Positions 23,820 through 35,841 of a stretch of DNA of 60,937 nucleotides are shown one piece after another. Both the position numbers and the translations under genes were made by a program. The stretch comes from Chromera velia (taxonomy: Eukaryota; Sar; Chromeraceae). Position 1 is the stretch's first letter. The number at the start of each line of letters is the position of its first letter. The DNA lies in contig JAHBMJ010002880.1 of NCBI GenBank assembly GCA_018398765.1, positions 3,353 through 64,289 of the forward strand, in the 5' to 3' direction. Below the pieces are notes generated by a model, which worked only from the letters and a program-made list of their open reading frames with translations, did no database searches and was not told where the DNA came from.

Positions 23820-24323
23820 TCAGCGCGTTGTTCCACTCCACACACAGTTCGAGCACATGATCATATGCGAGTCACTGACGTAGCGGACGGCCTTCCAGAG
23901 AACCCCTCTGGTCATGTCCACATCATTATCAGGATCGGGACCGAGCTGCAACAGTTGAATAGACTCCCTCTCTGTCTGCACACGAAGAGAAAAAAGCAAG
24001 GGGGGGACAGAGATGAGAGAAAGTGTTTTTTTTGGAGGAGACGGTGGATGTTTTCTTTGCTCAGCGCTCTAACGTGTGAATCTTTTTTCTCTAACGTGTT
24101 CTGATCGTCTGCGGAACAAGAAAATTCAAAACACAAGCTCACTTTGATCAGTCGGGTCAGGTCTATGTCCCTGGGGGGGGTTCATCTCATCGTGGACGCA
24201 AGCACGGGGACAGTGTCTGTGCACGAGAAAGCAACACTTCAGTGCTGGAGAAACATTCTTCTCCAGACGTTCCTGGAAAAGTTCAGCATCTGCGACAAGG
24301 ACTTTTTCTCCGCAGTCGCCATA
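23820..24323 (-). CDS. Small unknown protein, tentative multi-exon gene
   Basis: The last exon 23975-23820 is convincing: TGCAG acceptor, then 51 residues (TERESIQLLQLG, DNDVDMTRGVLWKAVRYV, MIMCSNCVWSG) and a stop. A short upstream exon ending DIDLTRLIK before GTGAGC at about 24150 fits in phase. A possible start is the ATG at 24323 (MATAEKKSLSQMLNFSRN). How the pieces connect is not resolved, since a TGA follows 27 codons after that ATG. No family is recognised. Confidence 0.35.
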
Positions 24324-24539
24324 CTGGAAGGAGAAAGAGGAAGGCGGTGAGCCTCTGTGGCGGCGAGGGGGCATCTTCAAATTAATTAAGGGGACTTGAA
24401 GGGGCGCAAGCTCGCGAGGAAGAGACAAGAAACAAACAGGATCAGCAAATAAATTTGCAATCAGCAAAATGCGCACAGCAGCGAACACAGAAGAGAGCAG
24501 AAGCGAGGTTGTTTGGCACAGGTGGAAGTTCGGTGACAA

Positions 24540-25032
24540 GCTGATGGAGAAGAGAAGGTTGTGTGATCGATGTGAAAGCTGTCAATGCAACAGAATGGCC
24601 ATGAAATGCATTGAAATGCCGTGAGTGGCATCTGAGATCACCTGAGTGGCCAACCGCGGGCCGTGCACATGCACGCATGCATGCATGGGTCCGACCTGCA
24701 TGGACCGACCAGCGCGGCCATGCAAGCCAACCGCGGCGTTACCGCGCGCGCCGGCCGTCTGCATGGTGGGCCGGATCCGACATGATCCGACCACCTAAAT
24801 CAGGTCCTTGATCCTCCTGCTCTTCCGTGATTCTCTTGTTCGAATTCCTTTCACGAACAGATCTGGCCCTCTGAGTTGTATATATTTCCCTCCCGCTCTC
24901 TGCACTTCAGATCAGGGCTGCCAATACCCACTGCCGCCAGGGGCATCATTGCTGAGCTGGACTGATTTGCAGACTGACTCCATAAGACTCGAGTACTCGC
25001 GTTCTCAGGCAGGTTTTTGACCGGTGGAAGCA
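24540..25032. promoter_or_regulatory. Divergent intergenic region with TGCATGCA cluster
   Basis: The stretch separates the minus-strand exons from the DNAJC8 gene. At 24661-24720 several overlapping copies of the palindrome GCATGCATGC and related CATGCA words occur. In apicomplexans such GCATGC words are known binding sites of ApiAP2 factors; whether that applies here is inference. No TATA box is evident. Confidence 0.35.
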
Positions 25033-27617
25033 ATGTCAGACTCCGCAGCAGCAGCGACAGAAGCGACCGCTTCATCTTCTAGTGCAGCCGCCGCTGCAGC
25101 TGCTTCAGAGGTTCCTGTGGCTTCTCAGGAGGGGGACAAGGAGAAACAGGATTCAACTTTGGAGGCTGAAGAGGACGGGGAAGGTCAAATGCCGGAGGAG
25201 GACACAAGTGCATTTGACGCAGCCTTCTCCATGTTCCTCTCTGAGGTAGACACAGTCGCAATGCCAACAGGAAAGATCGCTCGACCTGTGCGCACCTTCA
25301 CGAAGGACGGGGGCATGGTGAAGCTCGGCAACGCAAAGGAGCAGGTGCTACGATTGACTTCCAAAGTCTTCACCAACCCGTACGAGGTCCTCCTGCTCAC
25401 CCCCGATTCCTCTGAAGAAGACGCAAAAAAAATGTACAGAAAGGTCAGCAAGGGGGGACCGGAATTCAAATGGGTGAAACAGGTTGAACTGTTGCTTACA
25501 ATCGTGTCCTTGAAATTGAATGTTTTGGCGGGTTTTATTCATCAGCTTCTTCTTTTTGCCTGGCGTCCTCTCATGGGCTTGTAAAACAGACAAGGAGAGT
25601 AGAGCATGTGTCTCTTTCTTTCCACATCTGTGTCAATTTGGGTGTGTGATCGCTTTCCTACACCCCCTTTTAACCCACGTGGAATTCTCTCCCTCTCCCT
25701 CCATACCGGTGTCTGTCTGTCCGTCTGTGTGTGTGAGTGAGTGCAGCTTTCTCTGATGATCCATCCCGACAAGTGCAAGGAGCCGGGAGCTGCAGACGCT
25801 TTCGATGGTCAGTAGGAGACTGGGTGAAGGAAGTATGAGGGGAGGGGAGGGGAGGACAGAGGGGAGAGCAGGAGACGTTTTCTCCAGGTTTCTCTCATTC
25901 CTCCAGTACAACATGCTCCCATGTTTGTGAAAGAGTGTATTTGTGTGCGCGCGTTGTTTTGTCAAGCAAAGAAAAGAAAAGTTTCCCCCCCCCGCTTTCC
26001 TTGCATTGCAGTGTTTCCACTTTCCCGTTCTCGGCCGGCCCACTCTGACAGTTGTCTAATGGTTTTTTGTCCTCCAGTCCTGCACGCCTGTTTTTTTGTC
26101 TGTCCGCCAAAAGAAGAAAGAAAAAAACAGAAGAGAATGAAGAAAGAGAAGAAGGGAAAGAAAAGACGGTATAGTTTGTCCGCCTGTCTGTCCGACTGTC
26201 TGGTTTGTCGCATAAGCCAGAGAAAATAGGGAAGAGCACGCGAGATACTCAGTTTGCCTTTTTCTTTGCCTTCCTTTCTGCCTGTGTGTGCAGTGCTCCA
26301 GAAAGCTCAGGACGAGCTGGGAAAGGCTGAGAACAAAGAGAAGTACGCGAAGGTGATCGGGGAAGCAAGGAACCGGGTGATGAAGAGGCGGAAGGAGGAG
26401 AACGCAAAAAGGGAAAAAGGTAGGTGGGCGAGTATCCAGAAAAGAATAAATTCACCTTTTTCGTTCTTCTCTCTTCCTTTCTCCTCCTCCCTTGGGCATT
26501 AAGGTCGAGTTGAGGAGCCTGTGCGTGAGACATCAGTTTCGAATGATGAAGTTTTTGAGTGTTCTTCTTTTTTCCTTTTTGACCCTTTGACTTTTTGGCT
26601 GACCCTCTCCCTCCCTGCCTCTCTTCCTGTCTGTCTGGAAGCGATTCGGAAAAAGTGAAGCGAAGAAAAGACGATATAGTCTGTCTGAAAAGAAAAGACG
26701 ATACAGTCAGTCTGTCTGTTTTTGTTTGTCTGTGCAGCGAAGGAGCCCCTCCTGCCTGAGGATGAGGCGGAGATCAACAGAGCTGTGATGGAGGAGTGCG
26801 ACAAGATGCTTAACGACATCGAAACCAAGAGGTCGTATGCAGAGACGGTCAGTCAGCGTGTCTGTATGTCTGTTCTGTATTTAATCTGGAAGGCAATCAG
26901 TCTCTCTCTCTCTCTCTCTCTCTCTGCTTCTCTCTTTCTCTCCTTCTCTCCCTCCCTCTCTCTCTCTCTCTCCCTCCCTCTCTCGCTCGCTCTCTTTACA
27001 GAAGTAAGGAAGGACTCTGTTCTCTCGCTCTGACACGTGTGGCTACATTTGTGTGCATGTGTTTTGTGAGTGGGTGGTTGCGCATGCCTTTGTTTGAGTT
27101 TGCCTTCTTGGGCCCGTCTTTCTCTTTCTCTTTTGTTTCTTCTCTCCGAGGTGAGTGTGTGTACGCGTGTGTATGTTTTTGCCCGAGCCGCTCTTCCTTT
27201 CGTCCTGTCTCAATCTCCTTGGGACAAGAATCCGATCGATGTTCAATGCATTCACATCGAAGTCTTTGTCTCAATTTCTGAGTCAGTTGAAGAACACACC
27301 CTGTTCTGTCTGTCTCCCTGCATCCATCCATCCATCTGTCGTGTCCCCTGCAGGTTCTGGCTGCCAACGAGAGGTTCGAGAAGCAGCAGGAGGAGCAGAT
27401 GGAGCAGGACGAGCAGGAGCGAATGGAGAAAAAGCAGAAGTTCAAGAAGGAAATGGAATCCCGAGTGCACAGCTGGCAGGCGTTCAAGAAATCCAACAAC
27501 TCGAAGGTGGACAAGAGAGTGGAGCACAAGAGGGAGATGAGGCCGGAGGACGACGAGGAGGCGAGGAAGAAACACCTGATGGGTATCGACACATCGTACA
27601 AGAACAGCTGGAGGTAG
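25033..27617 (+). CDS. DNAJC8: DnaJ homolog subfamily C member 8 (spliceosome-associated J protein)
   Basis: Five exons: 25033-25443, 25747-25807, 26294-26419, 26738-26847 and 27354-27617. They total 972 bp (323 residues), with consistent phases, TGCAG acceptors and a TAG stop. The N-terminus has an Ala/Ser run, then an acidic stretch and MFLSEVDTVAM. NPYEVLLLTPDSSEEDAKKMYRKV and LSLMIHPDKCKEP form the J domain with its HPDK core, split by intron 1. FDVLQKAQDELGKAENK and a long charged coiled-coil region follow. The C-terminal block WQAFKKSNNSK and SYKNSWR is typical of DNAJC8. Known role: a nuclear cochaperone that binds splicing factors and stimulates Hsp70. It is longer than the human protein (253), mostly through its N-terminal extension. 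Confidence 0.94.
26899..26995 (+). repeat. (CT)n microsatellite in DNAJC8 intron 4
   Basis: Near-continuous CT units with TT and CC interruptions lie shortly after the donor at 26848. Similar CT/GA runs occur in many introns of this window. Confidence 0.85.
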
Positions 27618-29029
27618 GTGCATAGACAGTTTCGCATTCGATGGCTACGTCAAATTGTGCGGCTCGCCGTTTCAGCAACTAATAATATGCCAATTACAGA
27701 AGCCGACGAATTCCTACAGCTGTTGGCTTGGTGTCGATTGGGTGCACGTGCGATGAGATCGACGTGCCATCTGGCCTAGCATCTGGCGCCTCCCAAGTGT
27801 CCTGCCAGTTCTCGTGTAGAATCGTTGTCGTCATTGCCTGTCGATGATTTTCCTGGAATTATAACGTTCAACTGCATGCACTGTAACTTGAGAGATTGAT
27901 GGTCAATCCCAGTCAATCCATGCACAACACACAATACTCTAATTAACAATTGACATCTAAAAATTGGGGGTTTCATAAGATTTTGGCTAAAATCATAGCC
28001 TAATACTCTAGCTAATACTCCGCTAGATTCCTATTTAAAGTCCCATAAAATCTTTGGATAAAATACGGTAAACTAGCCAGTAAAATCCCTGGTAAAATCC
28101 TAGCCTAAAATCTTGGCTAAAATCCTATTATCCTATAAAATCCTGGAGCGATACCTACCAGTGCAGGGTGGGTTTTGCATAAACAAAATCAAACCTTATT
28201 ATCAAAGATGGAAACTTTATATATCATAGTACCGATTCATACATTGACAACGTAACATTGTCACACCATGCAATAAATATTTAAGTGTTCTCCAGGCTGC
28301 ATGCCATGCAAAGCCTCGGCCCACCTTGGGCCCCACTATAAAATAAATGTTGAGAAAAGGCTTGCTACTAAGTTGCTAGTACGTAAAGAATTTCAGGTCC
28401 GTGACTACATTTATAATAATCCCTCGGTCTAGCCCTCGGTACCGGCCTCGGTATTACAAAAATTTATTTTTTTTTTTTTTAAAATTTATAGATATATACT
28501 GTAAATGACTTCAAAATAGTGTGATAACGATGATCATGTGACCTACTACTCATACTCAGAGTACTGCTCTGACTCGAGTCTGCTCTTTTAGTTCTGCATG
28601 CAGTCTGTCGAACTTTCTGAAATGGATCATACAATGTGTGATCCTCACTGGGTTAGAAACGAAGACTTCAATGTGTCATTCTTTGTGGTTGTGTATGAAG
28701 GATAGCCAGATGGATCACAAACATTTATTACGTTGCTTGAATTCTGCGGGATCGGCTGCAGTACTCAAAGTACTGCTCGCTGCTCTCTTCCGTTTCCCCA
28801 CGTTTGATTGTGTGGAAGAATATGATTGAAACAGTGAAGATTTTTGGGTCATGCAAGTGCCATCAGAATTGTTCCTCCTCCTCCAACGCCTTTCTTTGGA
28901 CTGATTCACTACAGCAAATCAAATTAAGATCAGTGCATCAAGAACGCAGTGAAAGGAACCCTCCTTCTCCACTGACCAGACGTCCCCACCCACCCACCCA
29001 TCCTTTGGCCGCTTTCCCCCTCCCACCCT
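27618..29029. other. Convergent intergenic region, AT-rich
   Basis: It lies between the 3' ends of DNAJC8 (+) and the exon-cassette gene (-). At 27985-28145 a degenerate unit around TAAAATCCT/AGCCTAAAATC recurs about ten times. At 28425-28455 CCTCGGTA recurs three times. No gene is supported. Confidence 0.55.
27985..28145. repeat. Degenerate TAAAATCCTNG tandem repeat
   Basis: Irregular units of about 12-20 bases share TAAAATC and CTAGCCTAA or TTGGCTAA. Spacing is not strict, so this is a decayed satellite-like patch. Confidence 0.7.
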
Positions 29030-29683
29030 TCAGAGATCACCCAGGAAAAAAGCCACAAAGGCCTGTCCGCAGTCTCTGCATGCCTTCATGTGCTCGTCCT
29101 CCTCCTCGACCAGCGCCACCTCTGTGACTTCAGTGCAGCTGCTGGCAACAGAGCTGCGGCAAGAACGATCTATGCTGTCGAGACGTCGAATGTGCTTGCC
29201 AGGGGGGCGGGCACAGAGAGCAGAAGGGGCGAAATTGGGACGGGGACGGTAGGGGGCTATTAGGTCTCCGAGAAATCCGAGACCTGCTGCCTCGAGGTAG
29301 GTCTCTTCATCCTCCTCCCGTTGTCCCTTGTCTTTTTTCTGCCTTTTTCCCTCACTGCCTTTCTTGAACTTTGGGGGCATCGGAATACCCCCCCAGGTCC
29401 TGTGAGGCGCCTCGGGAGGGAGGAAGGGCATTTTCCATTGTCCCTGTCTGAGGTGATCGTTGTTGTGTGGAGAAGGAGAGGTGATCTGCCTTTCCTGTTC
29501 TTTCTTGAAATCGGCAGAGAGAGCCTCAATCTCCTCTCGTGTGCGGATCTTGAACCCCCCCCCGTCGTAGTCAAAGTACACGTTCTGCATCTGCCCCCTC
29601 ATCATCGCCTCTTGGGCGGCTCTCCGAAGAGACTCGGCCTTGTTCCTGTTCTCCACTTCTGCTTGACGAGCTCGATCCACGGC
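29030..29683 (-). CDS. Terminal exon of the exon-cassette gene
   Basis: It encodes 217 residues and a TGA stop. A helical start (AVDRARQAEVENRNKAESL) is followed by MQNVYFDYDGGGFKIRTREE, a Pro/basic middle and an acidic helix. The end holds CRDCGQAF, a lone CxxC pair. It is unlike the cassettes, so it is probably the original C-terminal domain. Confidence 0.65.
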   Translation of the reverse strand, partial: AVDRARQAEVENRNKAESLRRAAQEAMMRGQMQNVYFDYDGGGFKIRTREEIEALSADFKKEQERQITSPSPHNNDHLRQGQWKMPFLPPEAPHRTWGGIPMPPKFKKGSEGKRQKKDKGQREEDEETYLEAAGLGFLGDLIAPYRPRPNFAPSALCARPPGKHIRRLDSIDRSCRSSVASSCTEVTEVALVEEEDEHMKACRDCGQAFVAFFLGDL

Positions 29684-32600
29684 CTGCAGCCATACAGACA
29701 CACAGATGGATAGACAAATATGCAGAGAGATGGGCAGATAGACAGACAGAGAGACAGGTAGGCAGGGATACAAGAAGAACAGGGACGGCGCATCCTTGAA
29801 CTGCCTGAAAGTGAATCCTGCAACGACAACACACAGGAAAGGTTCCCTTAGGAAGGATCAAAACCAAGGAGAGAGATGCTGTGGATCCTCCCTATGCCCC
29901 GAACCCGGTGATCTCGCCTAACGTTGCAATGTCCGCTCTCAATACGATTTTTAAAAAAATGCGATTCCGTGACAAATTTCCTGACAGAAAAAGGGGAGAA
30001 CAGGCACTTGACTGACATCGTGCAGAATTTTCATCTTGCGTTCATTTTCTGAGAGCAAGAAGGACTCCCCATCCTCATTCGCCTCCCGTGCGTCACTGGA
30101 TCTGCCCTCGCTTTGCTGAGCTTGGGAAGGCTTGTTCTCGACTTTGCCCGCTGCCCCCCTTCCCTTGTCCTTCCCCCCCGATGTGGAGGCCCCGAAGGAT
30201 GTGAGGAAATCCTTCTCGACTTCTTCGCAAATCGCGCGATTCGTCTCCTTCTCTGACGCTTCCTGCACCCTCACCCGCCGACGACATTTCAAAATGAGGG
30301 TTGGGAGGAAGTCGAAGGGAGAGAACTACAAGGCACTTACTTCCAATACGGTGTTACCGCTTTCTGGCGGTGACAGTGAAGCATACAAAGGAAGAAAAAA
30401 CATGAACGGAGACTTGGCAGAGCAAAAAGGAAAAAACTCCAGCAAAGGGGAAACCGAGGCAGTCCTCGTTTGTACAAGATCCAAGAAGGGAGCAATAAAA
30501 AGAAAACGGGATCCAAGTGCAAGACGGGCATGCGCCTGAAGTGCCCCGCTGTGTAGGATTGAAGGAAGACAACAGCCGGGATTTCGGCATCAGAGCAAAC
30601 AGAAGGGAAAACGAACGAAATGCTGAAAGCGGAAAGAGGACGGCTGTTTCTCTCAAGAACCAGTAAGTGGACTCACAAGGAACTCCTGTGTGACCTTCTC
30701 GAAATGTTCCTCGAGAATCTGAAACGAGGTAAGCAAGGAAGAGAGAAGAAAGTTATAGGGTAGACGGTTAGATTTCACAAAAAACCATAGCCGCAGGGTG
30801 CTTTGCTGTTCCACTTGTCTGCGTCACTGTCCGAGTGCACCGCACCTTTTGGCCCTCACGTCTTGTGCACAGACCTTTCTTGGTGCCTTTGCAGTCGTGC
30901 CGTTCTTGTAGGAAAGAAAGGAATACCATAAGCCATCACGAAAGAAGAGGACACTGGATATGCTCTGACTGCACTCTATTCGACTCTCTGAAGTGTGGGT
31001 GCTCACCTTGAGCTTCTGCGTGTCCATCAGATCCTTTTGGTCCGAAGGACCGCGGTTGTCTTCATTCTTTGTGTGTGCAAATGCTTCCCTTTCCCTTTCC
31101 TTTTCCCTGTCTTCGTCTTCCATGTACTTTCTGAGTCCTCTGTTGATTTCCTCTCGTGCTTGCTCGATCGTGAAGACACCATCCTCCGACTCTCCGTCTC
31201 CGCTCTCCCACGTGCTCACTCGCCCGGAGGGAATGGAGAAGGAAGAAGCCACAGACATGTTTTCGAGGTCCGAAGGTCTCTCAGGAGGGTCAAGCAGGGG
31301 ACAGGGGCTGGAAGGAGGCTGAAGAGTCTTTGGGCCCTGAGGGGTTCATGCGAAAAAAGAGAAACAGAGGCGGACAAAAAGGGGGATTCAAACCAGCAAC
31401 ACAAGCAGAAAGAAAGCATGTAGTGCGTTCGAGAAAAAACGCAATTTCTTTATTACTTTCCCCAATCCCTCCAAGCGGTTGCATCATCCACCAGCCATTT
31501 TGCCTCTCTTTTGAAGAAAGCAGAAATATCAGAGAAAAGTACACAGACATGGAACTTGTTCTCATTTTTTACAAGAAGAAAAGATAGGCAAAACAAAAAA
31601 AGGAAAGAAACAAATCGAATCGCAGACAAAACACTGCCACATACCGTGTTGCTGTGATTCATCCAGGTGCGGCCCTTGCTTCTCGAAGTGCTTTCTTCCA
31701 TCGAATGTCGGAGAGCTGCGTCGATTTCCTCTCTCGCACTCTCCATTGTGAAGACGCGGGAGTCTTCCCATGCACTCACTCGACCAGAGGGAAACGCAAA
31801 AGAGGAGGCCACAGACATGTTGTCGAGTGCTGTCGGTCTCTCAGGAGGAGACTCGACAGAGAGGTCGGGTCTCTGGAGGGCAGAGAAGAAGCAGGAGGAG
31901 GATTGTGTGAGTAAGAAGCGGAACGAAGACATGAGTTTGACCGAAAACGAAATAAGGCCTGACGACCTAGGGATGACGAGAAGTGGTTGTAGAAAGGGGT
32001 AGAGTGAGAGAATTGTCCCGCAGGAGCCTTTGTCGGTACAGTGAGAGCCAATCGTTCTTTTTGGCTGTCGTTCATCCCTGAAACAGAGCAGGAAAGGACG
32101 AACATTTTGCTCGTGTGCCCTGAGTCACAATTAAGTGATGTATGACTTTTGCCTTTTTGTTCCCAACTCTGGCGGGGTGGGTGAGACTGGACAAAATCAA
32201 CAAAAAAACGGGGAAAAGAGGAAGAAACGTACTCACCCTCGAGTAAAGTTCAGTGTTACCGAACTTCATTTGAGTCGTATCACCTGCCTTCCTTCTGTCG
32301 GGCTGCTTCTGTCGAGTGAAGATGCCCGAGTCCTCCCAAGCACTCACACGGCCCGAGGGAATAGCGAAAGAAGACGCGACAGACATGTTGTCGAGCGCTG
32401 TCGGTCTCTCAGGAGGGCTGTCAACGAAACTCTCCGGCGTGTTGGCAAAAAGAGTTGAAGGCACTTTTGTCTGCAAACACCGCAACAAGAAAGACAAAGA
32501 GCAGGTTTATGACGACATTCTCTTGAGAGCTGACCTCCCTCCCAATACACTGACGGTGCCTGCTAGGCTTCCTGATTCCTTGCCAGGGTTCCAGTAACAG

Positions 32601-35600
32601 CATTCTGATGCCTCCCGTCTGCCATTTGAATGCAAAGTCCGTGCACTCAGGCACCCATTGGAGTCACGAGTCCCCGATGGAAGTCCCTTTCTGAGTTGTC
32701 TCAAAGTCAGAAAGTGGTTCGATCAAATTATGTTCACCGACCTTGAGTTGCCTCTTCGTTGCATCACCATCCTCCTCCTGGTCTGCAGGTTGGGTGTTTG
32801 CCCTTCCTCTGACCACAACCCTGTCTGAGTTTGAGTTTCGGAGCGCTGCATCGATGTCCTCTCTCGCATTTCCCATTGTGAAAATCCGGGAGTCCTCCCA
32901 CGCACTCACACGGCCAGAGGGAATCGCAAACGAGGACGCGACAGACATGTTGTCGAGCTCAACAGGTCTCTCTGGAGGGCTGTCAACGGAAAAGTCGGGC
33001 CTTGAGGCGGCCAGAGGACGAGTCAGAGGGGCCTGTAAGAGCAAAGAAAAAACAAAGACGAAACAAACACTAATGTTTTGTTCTTTGGGGGGAGACATCC
33101 CAAAGAGCGCAATGATCCAATAAGAAAGAGTGCAAAAAGGCACATGGACTCTGTATTCAACTGAAGGGGACTTGATGACCTTCTTCTGAGTCTCAATCGA
33201 AATACAGCGGTCATACTTTTCGTGTTTTAACACGAGTCTACAGCTCTCTTTTTTGCTTTCGCGAACAGCTTCTCTGAAAGATGTGTCATCGCATCTTTGC
33301 CAAACAGCCCTTTGCCAAACAGCCCTGCATGGGTTTTTCTGAAGACACGACAACCTAATGAAGGAGGCAGAGACATACCATGACAGTGTTGGAGACCATT
33401 TGCTCCTCAGGAGGCAGGTCTGCTCTTCCGTACACGGGAGGCCTCTTCTGGATGGACTTCCCGAGTGCCAAGTCGATCTCTTCCCAGCACCCCCCGTCGT
33501 CTGAGGAGAACATGCGGGAATCCTCCCAAGCACTCACACGGCCAGAGGGAATCGCGAATGAGGACGCGACAGACATGTTGTCGAGCTCGATCGGTCTTTC
33601 AGGAGCCTGCTCCACGTCGATCTCAGCTCCCTCAAAAAGCAGAGGTTGGTTGGGAGGGTGCTGCAAATATTAAAAGAGAAGACGTGCAAACAGACAGACT
33701 GAATCAATTCAACAAGCTCAGGAGCAACAGATCATATCATCACCCGCAAGAGCCAATCTTTGAATCTTGAATATTTGCACGTCATTCACGCAGCCTCGCT
33801 TGCTGATCCGGTTCCGTCTCTCTTCACCGTCAGCGGGTAGAAACACGTCTTTCTGATAAGTCGTACATTTTCCAATCTATATGCCCACTTCTCTTCGTGA
33901 ACATGTACTCTCCGACGCAAATTGGCGTGTGCCGAAATAAAGAAGAAGATACACGAGTGATCAACGACTGACTGTGGGCTCTCTCGGTGTTGCCTGATCA
34001 TCACCATCATCATCAGGCTCCTCCTCCACGTCTGCAATCTGGGGATCCTCTTTTCTCTCGGCCTCCTCCTCTTCCATCGGCTGTCTGAGCGCTGCATCGA
34101 CTTCCTCTCTCGCATTCCCCATTGTGAAGATCCGCGAGTCCTCCCACGCACTCACACGACCAGAGGGAATCGCAAACGAGGAGGCGACAGACATGTTGTC
34201 TAGCTCCACAGGTCTTTCAGGAGGAGAGTCGACAAGGAGCTTTAACTGCTCAGCAAGAAGGGGACGAGACAGGCCAAGCTGCAGGAACAAGAACAGAAAG
34301 GCAGTGGCACCTGCCATATTACACCACAAAGACGCAACCCAGCTACCCACGTGCGTAACATCCTGGCTCAGAGTCGATAGAGCCAAGCATTCCCTTTTGC
34401 CTATACATGTCTGTCACTGCGTTTGCCTTCCTGTATTTATGCCTGCCTGTCTGCCTGGCTCGGTGCCTATCTAGCTGTCACTTTCTCGTTTGTTGATGTC
34501 CCACGTTATGTTTTTGCTTCTCCCCATGACTTCGAAAAAACAAGAAGACGAAATCAACTTCTCAGGTTATTCTCTTCAGTGCGGGTCTGACGAACCTTCG
34601 GCTGTGAGCTGTCTGACTGTGCTCCCTCCAACGGCCCCCTGTGGATTTCCTCGTCGGAGTTGCCCCTTTGATCCTCCTCCTCCTCCTTCTTCTCCTCCTC
34701 CTCACTCTGGTTGTCGTCCTTATTCGACAGGCGAAGAGCTGCGTCGATTTCCTCTCTCGTATTCTCAATTGTGAAAATCCGTGAGTCCTCCCACGCACTC
34801 ACACGACCAGAGGGAATCGCAAACGAGGAGGCCACAGACATGTTATCGAGCGCCGTCGGTCTCTCAGGAGGGCTGTCACACCCGCTTTCCTCCGGTCCCA
34901 GAGGGGAGAGAGAGGAAGAAAGGTTCACTCTGATCCTCTGTTGGGAGGACTGTGAGGAGCCTTCAAGAGACGAGAGGGATGATGGCAGAGGATCGTCAAA
35001 AGGTGTGTGGGGCCTCTCGTCCTCTTCTGTGTGCTCTTCTGATTCCTTTGTTTGTTCTTGGGTTTCTATGTCTTCCTCAGATGCCGCAACTTTATCTTCT
35101 GCTTCGTCCGTGCCCTCTGGCCGTGTGTTTTCGTCTTGTGTGGTCGTCTGGAAGTCTCTCCGATCGTCCTCCATTTCATTTTCGAGTATTTCTTCCTCCT
35201 TCTTCCTCTCGCCTTCGCCTTCAGGCCGATACGCCTCTCCAAGCTCTGTTTCTTTGCTGGCGTCTCCAAGATGCACGGAGGAGGAGACTGAGACGGGAAG
35301 ATCTTGTAGAGAAGGAGTAGGGGGCAGAGTTGCGCTCTCTTCTTCCATGCTTCCTCTTCCGCTGTCAATGGACAGAGAGAGATCTCTGGATGCCTGACTC
35401 TGCCATGAGCTCGCGTGCTCAGAACGGAGAACGTCAGAGGGTGCCATGGACAGCTTGACGAGCTCAGCCGGCAGGATCGGAATGGGAGGGGGGGCTGCCT
35501 TGCGCTGCAACACAATCAAAGATGAAACAAGAATGGACACGGAAAGGGGGAATTCACCTCAACTGTCTGGTTTGGCATCTTTCTTTGACATTTCTCAAGC

Positions 35601-35742
35601 CGACGTCTGATTGAAATGACGGGGAGATAGTATGGAAATTGATGAGTGTGTTCTCGATATTTCTTTCGAACCCAACGGTGTCAGTAAAGAGGGTCATCCC
35701 CCAAGCCTCTAGTCCTGCCACAACTTCCGGCTGCAGATTCAG

Positions 35743-35773
<31 letters not shown>

Positions 35774-35774
35774 G

Positions 35775-35841
<67 letters not shown>

